DNA of 64,000 bases, taken from contig OZ005707.1 of NCBI GenBank assembly GCA_963930775.1, positions 4,464,001 to 4,528,000 on the forward strand, in the 5' to 3' direction. The notes beneath the pieces were generated by a model. The model was not told the origin of the DNA and did not search any database. It saw only the letters and a program-made list of their open reading frames with translations. A program made the position numbers and the translations under genes. The stretch is from Cliona cf. orientalis (taxonomy: Eukaryota; Porifera; Demospongiae; Clionaida; Clionaidae). Shown piece after piece: positions 10,201 to 19,300 of the stretch (its first letter is position 1; every line of letters begins with the position of its first letter).

Positions 10201-12227
10201 CTGGACCCCTTTGTCCACAGGCTGATCACTGCCATACCAGGTAAGTGAAATGTCCGGGCAACTGAAGTGCCTACATTTCTCACCTGGTTTATGCTACCTA
10301 TAGCCTATAAACGATATCTGTATAGTATGATCATGGCCAGCAGTGTTCATAAAAGGTCACTCATGATTAGTCTTGGCCAAGACAAAGCGTATAGAGCCAT
10401 CGCTCATCACTCAACATGTAACCACACCCACAAGGAGCATTGGTCGCACCTTCTGTGCATGCGTGGTAATGTATTTTCTGGTGTCCAGCTAATCTGCTAG
10501 GTTCTGTATAAATGAGGTCTGGATAATTGAGGTTGCACTGTATTCCTATCTGAATAAGGTCACCCCAACTGATCACATGATGGCATACAAAACACTCAGG
10601 CAGAATAAGTGTTGACCTTTTATTACTTGTTTTTCAGAGATTGAAACTTTAACAACAGAAATACAAAGGTTAGCAGAAAAGCGTGGTGAAGACTTCACAG
10701 AAGATACAACAGGTATGCTGTATTATAATTATTCCGGTGAGCATTAGTGACTCTGAATACACAAGCAATTTAGAAGCTGTATAATATACAGCTTCTAAAT
10801 TGCACAGTACAAAATTAATATACCGTACCCTTGCGAAAGAGGGCCCACTACAGAATATCGGCCCACCCCCCACTTTGGGCTCAATTTCCTGCTAAGGTCT
10901 AGTGTTTACTCGAATATGCGCCCATGTGTAGCTGCCCTTGAAAACGCAGCTCAAATGGCGGGTTTATGAGGACTAAACTTCGAATAGTCTATGTAAGATC
11001 GATAAGTAACGTGCTAAACAGCCGTAAAACTAAGCCTAGCTAGCTTTATGCCACGTTTCAGCATAAATAAACGGCTAGCGATCGTAGCGATCACTTAATA
11101 CGGCTGTATTCAACGACACACGATGAAGTATCACAGCCGCCCTTGCTCTGGATTAGTAACCGTGCTTGAATAAGCCTGAAATCAATAGTAGCTGCTACTA
11201 TTCAAATTATGAAGCTAGCGTGGGTAACCTACGGGCACTCTTTTGCTTATAAATGCAATACTGATACCTCGAATATCGGCCCATCCCCCAATCTTGGCCC
11301 AATGTAAGGTGCACCGCCCATGGGCCCTATTTCGTGAGGGTACGGTATTATATTAATTTTGTACATATACTGTAGTGTCCTGGGAAAGCATCAACTCCAG
11401 GTAAGCACCTGGAAACATGTTTTGGTGACATGAAGGGCACCACTCCAAGTGCCCAGGCTAGATCCTTACTGCCACGTATGGTAAGCACCCAAGCAACATC
11501 TACATGCCAAAGTGCATTTGCATTGAAGGACACATTCAATTGAATGTAGCTACACAAAGCCAAAGGCATGTTCAACTGTTAGCTTGATCATGCTTTGCCC
11601 CTATCTGCAGCAAACAGCTAACTCACGGTAGTAGAGGCACAAATTTCTACACTTGCCTTATGAGTATAAAGTGCACTAGTAGATGATTGAGCTCTTATTG
11701 CGATTGTGATTGTACGTTGATTCCTCTCATTGACAAATTTTAATAATACTGGTATTATTATTGTGCACAATTTGGCACATGGAAAGTGTCACAGTGCAGT
11801 GAAAATTGGGAGTTATGCTGGAGCGCCTATATGGGCACTAACCCTGGACACTACATTATTATGTATAATAATATTATTATAAAATAATTATTAAATATAT
11901 ATTAGTATGTAAATTTTCGCCATTGAAATATTTATTGTTATTTATAAATCCTTGGCCCTGTGTCAACTGCCTACGACTGGTGTAACAATAGAAGAGGTCC
12001 AGCTTCAATGATTAGCTATAACTGATATTCAAATATTATTTTACTGTTGTTCATACATATAGCTGAGTAATTGATGTTGCTTATGACATGCAGCTGATCG
12101 AGACCACAATGTGGACGCTGATATAGACAAAGAGAAAGAAGATCCAACATCAGACGATGGAGAAAAACATGATGATGAAAAGCCTCCAGAGCAACCAACT
12201 TCAAGACGTACTTGCATAATCCTGTGA
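1256..12227 (+). CDS. Guanylate-binding protein (GBP/atlastin-type large GTPase) with C-terminal CaaX box
   Basis: Model: exons 1256-1769, 7699-9215, 10638-10712 and 12094-12227, with matching phases (2, 1, 1). The 5' exon with the start codon is missing; the acceptor at 1254-1255 shows that coding continues upstream. About 745 residues are visible, against about 590 for human GBP1. GTPase motifs are the P-loop GRYRSGKS (codons from 1480), a switch region around HTMHACTFGIWM, DTEG for G3, and LWLLRDVTL, which fits the RD guanine-specificity motif of GBPs. The helical GBP C-domain follows, then a long Lys/Glu-rich coiled coil (about 8830-9210) and an acidic tail. The last residues are CIIL, a CaaX box whose final Leu favours geranylgeranylation, as in vertebrate GBP2 (CNIL) and GBP5 (CVLL). 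The family works on membranes, often in cell-autonomous defence. That role is inferred here, not shown. Confidence 0.85.
1792..1836. repeat. Perfect 21-bp hairpin with 3-nt loop
   Basis: Two exactly complementary 21-bp arms are separated by cag. It lies 22 bp beyond the 3' end of GBP exon 1, inside the intron. Tiny loops and perfect arms suggest fold-back template switching rather than a transposon. Confidence 0.85.
2656..2862. mobile_element. MITE with AGCGGAAATTTT-type ends
   Basis: The left end reads cgtacagcggaaattttcg and the right end, on the other strand, cgtatagcgggaaatttt. The blocks gagggagaaaacttt and its complement repeat inside, so the whole element folds on itself. It is non-coding, about 207 bp. 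Confidence 0.65.
2925..3486. mobile_element. GGCGGATCCAGG-family element with 5-bp target duplication
   Basis: The left end is cggtggcggatccagg and the right end cctggatccaccactg, an inverted pair. The flanks carry the same five bases, ctata, at 2920-2924 and 3487-3491, which read as a target-site duplication. It contains a second MITE (3077-3286) and a 21-base G run (3431-3451). No coding capacity is seen. Confidence 0.7.
3077..3286. mobile_element. MITE inserted within the GGCGGATCC element
   Basis: The ends tactgtaggatgggttttaa and (opposite strand) taccgtaggtctggttttaa are inverted repeats, and ttaattgcg blocks recur inside. It sits within the 2925-3486 element, so it arrived later or was carried along. 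Confidence 0.6.
4560..4914. mobile_element. GGCGGATCCAGG-family element, second copy, with 5-bp target duplication
   Basis: It begins caggggcggatccagg and ends ctggatccgccactg, the same inverted ends as 2925-3486. The flanking five bases accag are duplicated at 4555-4559 and 4915-4919. It seems to have landed inside a copy of the medium repeat found at 20118 and 56497, since the sequence on both sides continues that repeat around its ctgcaccag/accagatct site. Confidence 0.72.
4915..5515. repeat. Medium reiterated element, 5'-truncated or interrupted copy
   Basis: It shares blocks with 20118-20735 and 56497-57097: an actaggaagatatgaa-like start, cgacgatctttaccac, gttgtgcgcatgagga and cactgtctataggcgtggct. 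It ends in a pyrimidine/ACAGA-rich stretch before ttgattactttatcc. No coding frame. The class is uncertain. Confidence 0.6.
6193..6587. mobile_element. MITE with TATATCATAGTTGCCAAC ends
   Basis: The left end is ctatatcatagttgccaac; the right end on the other strand is tcatatagcatagttgccaac. The internal blocks gtcccga and gtcccgacc are also paired. It sits inside the Mutator-like element 6112-7323. The target duplication is not resolved. Confidence 0.6.
6687..7093. mobile_element. CAGAGGAGGT-family Mutator-like MITE, innermost insertion
   Basis: Inverted arms of about 135 bp (6687-6822 and 6960-7093) begin cagaggaggt and carry shared blocks such as ccgcgcactaatgaacattcc and catggtgggatcgcg. 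The flanking nine bases gtcactcgt are repeated at 6678-6686 and 7094-7102. A second family member, also with a 9-bp duplication, is at 47843-48291 inside a cathepsin gene. Confidence 0.82.
9216..10637. other. Intron 2 of the GBP-like gene
   Basis: Nothing coding was found. A low-copy inverted repeat with the motif caggtaagcgcccatg lies near 10001-10164 and resembles one at 17648-17832. Confidence 0.5.
10001..10164. repeat. Inverted repeat with CCCAGGTAAGCGCCCATG arms
   Basis: The left arm has cccaggtaagcgcccatg, and the right arm reads catgggcgcttacctggg, its reverse complement. A related element is at 17648-17832. A weaker relative begins near 11370 (gtgtcctggg, ccaggtaagcacc). Confidence 0.6.
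10765..10803. repeat. Perfect 18-bp hairpin with 3-nt loop
   Basis: The arms gcaatttagaagctgtat and its exact complement flank aat. It is in intron 3 of the GBP-like gene, 52 bp after exon 3. Confidence 0.85.
10821..11347. mobile_element. Intact TACCGTACCCTCGCGAA MITE (527 bp)
   Basis: It is bounded by taccgtaccc and gggtacggta. It is the uninterrupted relative, in inverted orientation, of the element at 5824-7589; matching blocks include gatcgataagtaacgtgc and caggaaattgagccc. It serves as the empty-site reference for the nested insertion there. Confidence 0.8.
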
Positions 12228-13339
12228 CGTTTCTGAAGGTACTATAGACTTATACATTAATTTGTAATTATACGTGCAGCCCGTTATATTATGCTATATC
12301 TAATTTTAACTTTCTATAGTAGATGCATCCATAGTAACTGTAGTAATTATTCCACTGGTTAGCTAAGTTTTGATATTAATTTTTATGCTGAGTGTTGTAA
12401 GAAATGTCTTTGTAGTTTGAATGTTTAGGTCTCAGTTGAGTTTTAATAGTAATATTATCATAGCTAAATGGAGACAGAGTCTATTCTGAATAGCCCTGCC
12501 CACTAAATAACATGCAAAGCCAATCCCACTCATTCATAATCAGTATCAGCCAGTGTTTGTCTAATCATATAAGGTTACATAGTCTATATAGTTGATATCA
12601 TTATTGTTATGACATTGTATGGTCTAATTCAGACTATACTCAAGTGCCAGGAAATACCTCAAAGTCAAGCATAATGTTGATTTGGCTCCAAATAATAATG
12701 TTTTGTATATTCTACACGAGTGGAATTTCGAAATCAGTAGCAGTCACTACTGACCCATTGACATACTAATGACCCTCTATCACCTCTAACTATCCCACAA
12801 TTCGGGATTGAAAATTATGTTGCTATGGTAACTGCTACCAAGAACACATAGATCTAATATCCTGAGTCTGATATGCTATATAGAGTCATAAATAATTGAG
12901 TGCCCATGGAAGGATCAGTGTCAACAGTATCCCTAAACTGTAAAGTACTAGTGGCGGTACAGAATTTCAAAATTGCCCCATTTAGCTTAAGGAAGGAATG
13001 AGACTGGGAATGACTCACTTAATATGTATCTCATAGCTCTATAACTGTTCAGCCATCTGACATAAAAGTGCAACGTAAACTGTAAGGAAAAAAAAATAAT
13101 TACTAGCCAGCTTGAAACTTCCCAAATATACTTTTGACTGATCATGATCAGTTGAAGAATTTGCTAGCTACTTAGGGGTCTGGTACTTTGCAATGAGTAA
13201 ATCAGAACTAGGCTGTTCTGATCTTGTCCAGCTTGACATATTTGTAGATAGAAATGGTCACAGTCTTCCCAGTAATGAGAAATTAGCTTAAAATTAATAT
13301 AAATCGAGATGGATGATCAAGGAGCTATCAACCACTGAA
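12228..13339. other. Spacer between convergent GBP-like and UBXN8 genes, left part
   Basis: This should hold the 3' untranslated region of the GBP-like gene. No AATAAA hexamer is clear close to the stop codon. Otherwise it is AT-rich DNA without a recognised feature. Confidence 0.4.
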
Positions 13340-13585
13340 TCCTTGTGTGGACTATCGGCAACTCAATTCACAAGTTTATCCCTCCCTCACGGATCATAAT
13401 AATATATTATATTATCATTGAACACATATTCTGGCCAAGTATTCTCAACATTAGATCTAGCCGCTGGTTATTGCCACAGGATTCTGCCTCTGCTCAGAAA
13501 ACAACATTTACTCATGGATTTTATATATCAGTCTGCAATGTTCCATGCAGTGACCGCAAGGTTTTTCAGGTTGGTTATGCTTTGA
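13340..13585 (+). pseudogene. Broken Ty3/Gypsy-type reverse transcriptase fragment
   Basis: Short reverse-transcriptase signatures are seen in different frames: CVDYRQLN near 13343, FSTLDLAAGY near 13440, and ASAQKTTFTHG just after in another frame. The frames are separated by shifts and an AT-rich interruption at about 13396-13430. Integrase, protease and LTRs were not found, so this is a dead retroelement scrap. The identification rests on these motifs only. Confidence 0.6.
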
Positions 13586-14797
13586 TAACCCTCCGTATTT
13601 GATTGCTGTGGTGAATTATCATGACTGTTACAAAATATTATCTGAGAATAATATGTTAAAGGCTGGTCAAGTACTCAGTTCGAGAGCTTTTTTTTATTGT
13701 TTGCCAATTACAATAATTAAAATTACTAATCGGTACATTTTAACATTAAATTTTTGAAGCTCAAACATAGCGTTCAGATCGAGAATGACCACAGCCGCTG
13801 CATGCTGATATATTATGCAGCCAGATTACTATGCAATTGTCAAAGCATTTGTAATATAGCGCAATGGCGCCCCCCCCCCCCCCCCAAAAATTATTCCTTG
13901 GTTTGTGCATTGGGAGTAATATATTATAATATTATGTCTAGATGCCTAAATTAAAACAGTGAACCAGAGGTTTAGGAAACACTCTATCATTAATTTTAGC
14001 CTTGAAACGAGCGAATCAGTGGAGTACATACCTTGGGCATTTAATTTTTAGCTCTGTGGAAAAAACAATATTCGGCGTGTTAACTCGGGCATACTTCAAT
14101 TTATTGTTTAACAAAAACATATATCACCAAAATAGCCTCACTGAGTGAAAGTTACCTTGTATCATATAAATTGCCACCAGTTTCCACCACTGAGCCGAAA
14201 ATTAAATCAGGCGTCCGGAATTACTATATATATACCTTGAGAATGGTAGCTGTTAGACTTCTTTTATTCCTGCCAGGGAACTCTCCCCACCCATGCATCC
14301 ATGCCAGTTGCTCCCAGGAATGAACATGTGACATGATGGGTTCTCTAATTATTATTACATGCAGGTATGTTGATTATCTGACCTTCAAGCTGACTTGCTA
14401 TACCTGTAAGACCCAGTGTTGAAACTCATGGCCAGCTCAAGGCTTTGAGCTAGCCATGTGATGTACACTACACATGGGTAACCCCTTTAGTACAAGACAA
14501 AGCATTTCTTACATGTTCTTTGTACATATTACACGACATTGTACTTGCTTCTGACACAGATGTTAAGTGCATGTGTGTGTACGTGTGTGCATGTGCATCA
14601 TGAGTGTATACCTGTGTGGATGTATGCTGCATGCTCACGGGATGGGGAGTAGAGTTCACTACTAGGCACAAACATTACAAATACAGAGCAGATTGAAGAA
14701 GAAATAATGTTGTATTGTAGATAATATAGACTACGTAGTATTGTAGTCTATAGTATCTATGATTGCACATGTGTGCAGCTTAGCATCAAATTCATTT
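13586..14797. other. Spacer right part, downstream of UBXN8
   Basis: It contains a 16-base C run (13870-13885) and a GT-rich stretch (about 14570-14600). It should include the 3' untranslated region of the minus-strand UBXN8 gene. No gene was recognised. Confidence 0.4.
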
Positions 14798-16291
14798 CTA
14801 GTTTTCTCTCTCCTCCAGAGCAAGTACAGTATCCCTAGAGAGTCCACAGTGTTCAAGAGTTTCCTGTGTGTCCAGTAACAGCTGGCGGGGTAGAGTGGTT
14901 GCTAGGCAGTAGAACCTTGGGGAGTAACCAAGAGACTGCAGCCATTTGTATACGGACTGTAACCATGGCGATAGGAGGAGAGGGAGGGAGGGGAGGGGAG
15001 GGAGAGAGAGAGGTCAGTCAATACACCAATAGTAGTATGGAGCTTATATCATGTACACGCACACTATTATAGACGTACAATAATAGTCATCAGGCTCTGG
15101 TACAATGTAGATTCTCACACACCTTGATTTTATAAGAGGTTCTGAACTGCTTGTGTACCGACTTGCTTGGTAATTTGAGTGCAATGGTGATCAATCTCCC
15201 TTCTTCATTCTCCTCCTCACTCTCTGAATCTGATTGGTTGGTCCCAATCACATGACTTCTTGCTCCCTCCCTGCTCTGTTCAACATTTCTTCTCCTAATC
15301 ACCTCATCATGCTCTCCCATCAATCTAGACGATCCTCCTCCAGTTGTCCCCTCACTGCAGGATCCAACCACAGACCCCTCTCCATGAAACCCTCGAATCG
15401 ACTTCATTTTCTTTTCAAGTTGCTGCAGTTTTTGCTCCCTCCGTGGAGCAGCCACACGCTGTTCAAAGTCATCAGCCTGGAATAAATATACACGAACATA
15501 CAAACTTGTTTTGGGGAATCAATGATAAACCACATGCATGTGAGCTGGGACCACAAATAGCTAACTTAGTGCAACATTAAATATATAGTATTGTCACCCT
15601 GACAACATACTATGCACCATAGATCAAAATTAATAGTAGCATAAATACTGTAATGTGGTAGGTCTATTGCTAATCAATAAGTGATAGATTCACATGAAAC
15701 TTACACACCCTCTCATTGTGTAGTTTCTGAGCCTTCTCTCTGGCCTCATTCTTCTCTCTGTCTAACTCTGGTCGATACTTATCTTCTCCTGGAATAAAAG
15801 CATTTTATTACTTGGTATGTAATCACGTAACTGTGACAACTCATATTTGTCTGATTGCATGGATGCATTATTATTATGTCATAGTAAACTTTTTTAAAGC
15901 ACGAGAAATATATCCGTTAGTCTCGTGCCCAGCCTCTTTTAACACACACGTGTTAAAAGAGGCTGGGCACGAGATTATATATCTGTGGCTCTGGACACAC
16001 TTCAACATAACAATACCTACCACTTTCTTCCTTTCTATCTGCAAAGCTGGCCTTCAGAGGTCCACTCATGCGGAACCAGATGTGCCTCACTGCCACAAGC
16101 AAGGCAAAGACCAGGAACAAGAAGAACCCATACTTCAGCAGCTGCTTGGGATTATCCCAGTAACAGTAGGATATCAAACAGAGGGACAGCAATACTGCTA
16201 AGCTGTTCATAGCTGTCAGAGAATCTCCACTACGACCCATCTCGGAATCTCTGCTAACGTTGGTGCACTTTAAATAGAAAAATAGTGCCAT
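14798..16291 (-). CDS. UBXN8: UBX domain-containing protein 8 (UBXN8-like), ER membrane p97 adaptor
   Basis: Exons on the minus strand: 16291-16021, 15788-15709, 15476-15123 and 14956-14798, phases 1, 0, 0. Starting at the first ATG gives 287 aa; the in-frame ATG at 16240 (MGRSGDS) gives 270 aa, the length I recall for human UBXN8, and may be the true start. Two hydrophobic segments (SLAVLLSLCLISYCYW and GFFLFLVFALLVAVRHIW) near the N-terminus are followed by a charged coiled region. A UBX domain is split across the last intron: RLITIALKLPSK, then SVYKWLQSLGYSPRFY, and near the end LSRDTVLALEEREN, matching the human ending TVDTVLNVEEKE. UBXN8 tethers the p97/VCP ATPase to the ER for ERAD; that role is transferred from the family. 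The gene is head-to-head with IVD. Confidence 0.85.
14968..15012. repeat. Purine-rich GGGA/GA simple repeat
   Basis: This short G/A-rich tract lies in the last intron of UBXN8, just upstream of its final exon on the minus strand, so in the transcript it is a C/T tract serving as the polypyrimidine region of the acceptor. Confidence 0.6.
15919..15976. repeat. Near-perfect hairpin with 4-nt loop in UBXN8 intron 1
   Basis: The arm ctcgtgcccagcctcttttaacac (in pieces ctcgtgcccag and cctcttttaacac) is exactly mirrored by gtgttaaaagagg and ctgggcacgag with acac between. The arm also resembles the ends of the element at 58573-58857. Confidence 0.8.
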
Positions 16292-16340
16292 TCGACCTTC
16301 GACCTAATCACCTTGATCATATTTAATAATCGCCAAGAGC
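16292..16340. promoter_or_regulatory. Shared bidirectional promoter of UBXN8 and IVD
   Basis: Only 49 bp separate the first possible UBXN8 ATG (16291, minus) from the IVD ATG (16341, plus), or 100 bp if UBXN8 starts at 16240. The two genes must share promoter DNA or have overlapping 5' leaders. No TATA box is evident. Confidence 0.65.
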
Positions 16341-19300
16341 ATGGCGCTTCTACGAACCCTGTTGAGAAGTCCTGCTACCTCTTTGCCAACACTGAGAGTG
16401 ACGGCTGCCGCGTTCAACGGCGTACAGAAGACCAGAAACCTCAGCTATGTTCCCGTGGATGATCTTGTCAACGGTTTGACAGAGGAACAGATTCAGGTGA
16501 CTAGTGCTAGTCAAACCTTGAGGGCATGTGGGCGTGGCATGGGTGTGTGCATTACCTACTACAAATTTATGACTGTAGTTTCGTGAGACTATAAGGAAGT
16601 TCTGTGATGCTGAACTTGCCCCGTATGCGGATCAGATTGACTGTGATAATGGCTGGGACCAATTTCGACCCTTTTGGAGGAAGCTAGGGGACATGGGCCT
16701 TCATGGCATCACCGCTCCTGGTGAGTTGGGAACTACTGCTGAGTACTTGGATTTACTGACAATTTAATGGCTAATGAATTGTTGCCCCTAGGTAATTAAG
16801 TACTGTGGTCAACATACATAGGCGTATCATAATACATTATGCACATGACTAAAATTAGCATTCCTACGTACGTAAACGAAGCACTGAAGTGCAAATTGTT
16901 GGTGCTAGTGCCGTGGATAGTCTCATGCCCAGACCCTCTCATTCTGCAGCACCACATCACCACGTCTACTAAACATAGTCTATGTGGCTGATGAGCCTCC
17001 CATATACATTTGTTATACTATATACATGTACATGTACATGTACAACGAAAAATATTTTTCAGAACGACAATTTTCTTAGTCTGTGTCCTTACCTGGAAGG
17101 CACAAAAGATGCTCTCTGCTACAAGTTCAGAAGGCTCACGATTGGTTAGAATTGTAGTGCCGTGTGCACAAACGAGGGTGGCCATAGAGACGCATTCTCG
17201 AGCGAACAGCATGAAGCACTGCACATTTCAAGAAACCTGCTCTGCAGGCCATCAAGCCTCGAGCGAAGCGAGAGGTGAGATCTGTTCTTTATCATAGCCT
17301 GGTGATACATTCAACGTTCAAGCAGAGCGAGAACGTTATGGTGAGTTCGAGCAGCTGCTCTTGGCCTGCAGTGAGAGGTGTTATCTATGCCATAATAGTC
17401 AATGGTTGGTGCTGCTTCCATCTGCGCAGCGCACTCGACTAACTGGCAATCATGATTGTATTGAGCATCCTGTTAATAGTTCATGCATATTGTCCCATGA
17501 TTGTGACATCAAACATACTAAGTCCAGGAACACGTGTTGGTTTTCCAGCTAAAAAGTGTGCGAACATGCTGCCAGTTTAGTGAAGAAAGAAGTGTATGCA
17601 ATTACCTCTGAAATGAGAATATTTATTAGCTCTCCTAATTAAGTTCATACCGTAGTGTCCCAGGTAAGCGCCCATGGGTGCTTAAACATAAATCGTGATT
17701 TTGGCCTGCATTGGCGCTTACCTGGGATATAACTTACATACATTTGTGTAGAAGCTGCTACATTGAGCCCTTGAAATGAGGTATATGGGCGCTTACCTGG
17801 GAGTGGGCACTTGCCCGGGACTCTACAGCAGTAGAATTTCAAAGCTAGCTTGGCATCACACAGTATAGAGCCAAACTAACTCAAAGACTGCATGATCGGT
17901 AATGTTACACGTGTATCCTTATTTTGCCTCACCCACCCCACAGAGAAGTATGGTGGTGCTGGTCTAGGCTACCTGGAGAACTGTATTGCAATAGAGGAAG
18001 TCAGCAGAGCCAGCGGTGCCATTGGCCTCAGCTATGGTGACCAAACCAACCTTTCCATCAACCAGATCGTCAGGAATGGATCAGAGGATCAAAAGATGAA
18101 GTACTTGCCCAAGGTGAGCTACAAGTTGATCATTCCTATTCACAAATGTCCTACTAACCAGCATGTTAGTTCCAGATGCTGCTTCTCATGCCTACATGTG
18201 TATATTATTGATCACTCGTGTTAGTGCGATAAAAGTATGAGATAGCGCTTGCTAGTGCTATACCCTTGTACCAGTCAGTTGGCAAATTTACACGAAGAGG
18301 TCTATTATTATCCCTTACTTCCTACATGTAGATCTTTCTAGCCACAACTCATATACACATCACACTCACATACACTCTCTCTCACACACACTCATATCCC
18401 TACATATATAGCTTATTAGTGGGGAGCATGTTGGTGCCCTAGCCATGAGTGAGAGCACATCTGGCTCGGATGTTGTCTCCATGAAGCTGAGAGCAGACAA
18501 GGATGGTGACCACTATGTCCTTAATGGACACAAGGCTTGGATTACCAATGGACCTGATGCTGATGTCATTATTGTCTATGCCAAAACTGATATGGCCAAA
18601 AAGCAACATGGCATTACTGCATTTCTTATAGAGAAGGTAGTGTACAATATAATGACCCCTTACCGGATTTCAACCTTGATACCATTTTTTTTTATTTCTA
18701 GGATTATCCTGGTTATTCTGTGTCCCCAAAACTTGATAAACTAGGAATGCGAGGTAGCAATACAGCTGAACTGGTTTTTGACAATGTCAGAGTGCCTGGT
18801 AAGTTATTGTAATAACAAAGTGGTAACCATAGGTAGCATTTTCATGGTACACATCATGTCTCCAACCCACCTCATCAGAGCTCTGTAGAGCACGTACCCC
18901 ACATGCTGCATCTGCATCCTGCAGTGCATCTATAGCTATCTGCACAGAGATAAGAGCTGAATTATGCATGCGCTTGTTGATGACCTTTACCTACACATTC
19001 TATGCTTGGAAATGCGCATGAACAGAAAACACAATGGGTGTGTCTGATAGGCATGGCCAATTACTAGCAGTTTTACGATGCTCATGGGCCTTACCAAACG
19101 ATTTGAAGCCTAACGGAGCAAGGTTTTATAATTGTGCTTATGAATCGCTTAGATGCCTAGATCTCGAGATCTGATGATTTTTGTGCTGATAGACACACAG
19201 ACAGAACCAATTGCTTTATCCCTTGCTGCACATGCACACATGGGGTAATTATAGATTTTCGTGCTATAATACTAAAGCAATGTTGATATCGTGTATGAGA

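Noticed and set aside
14468..14671. Minus-strand frame rich in His/Thr
   Set aside because: It is the translation of a GT/CA-rich stretch without protein character.
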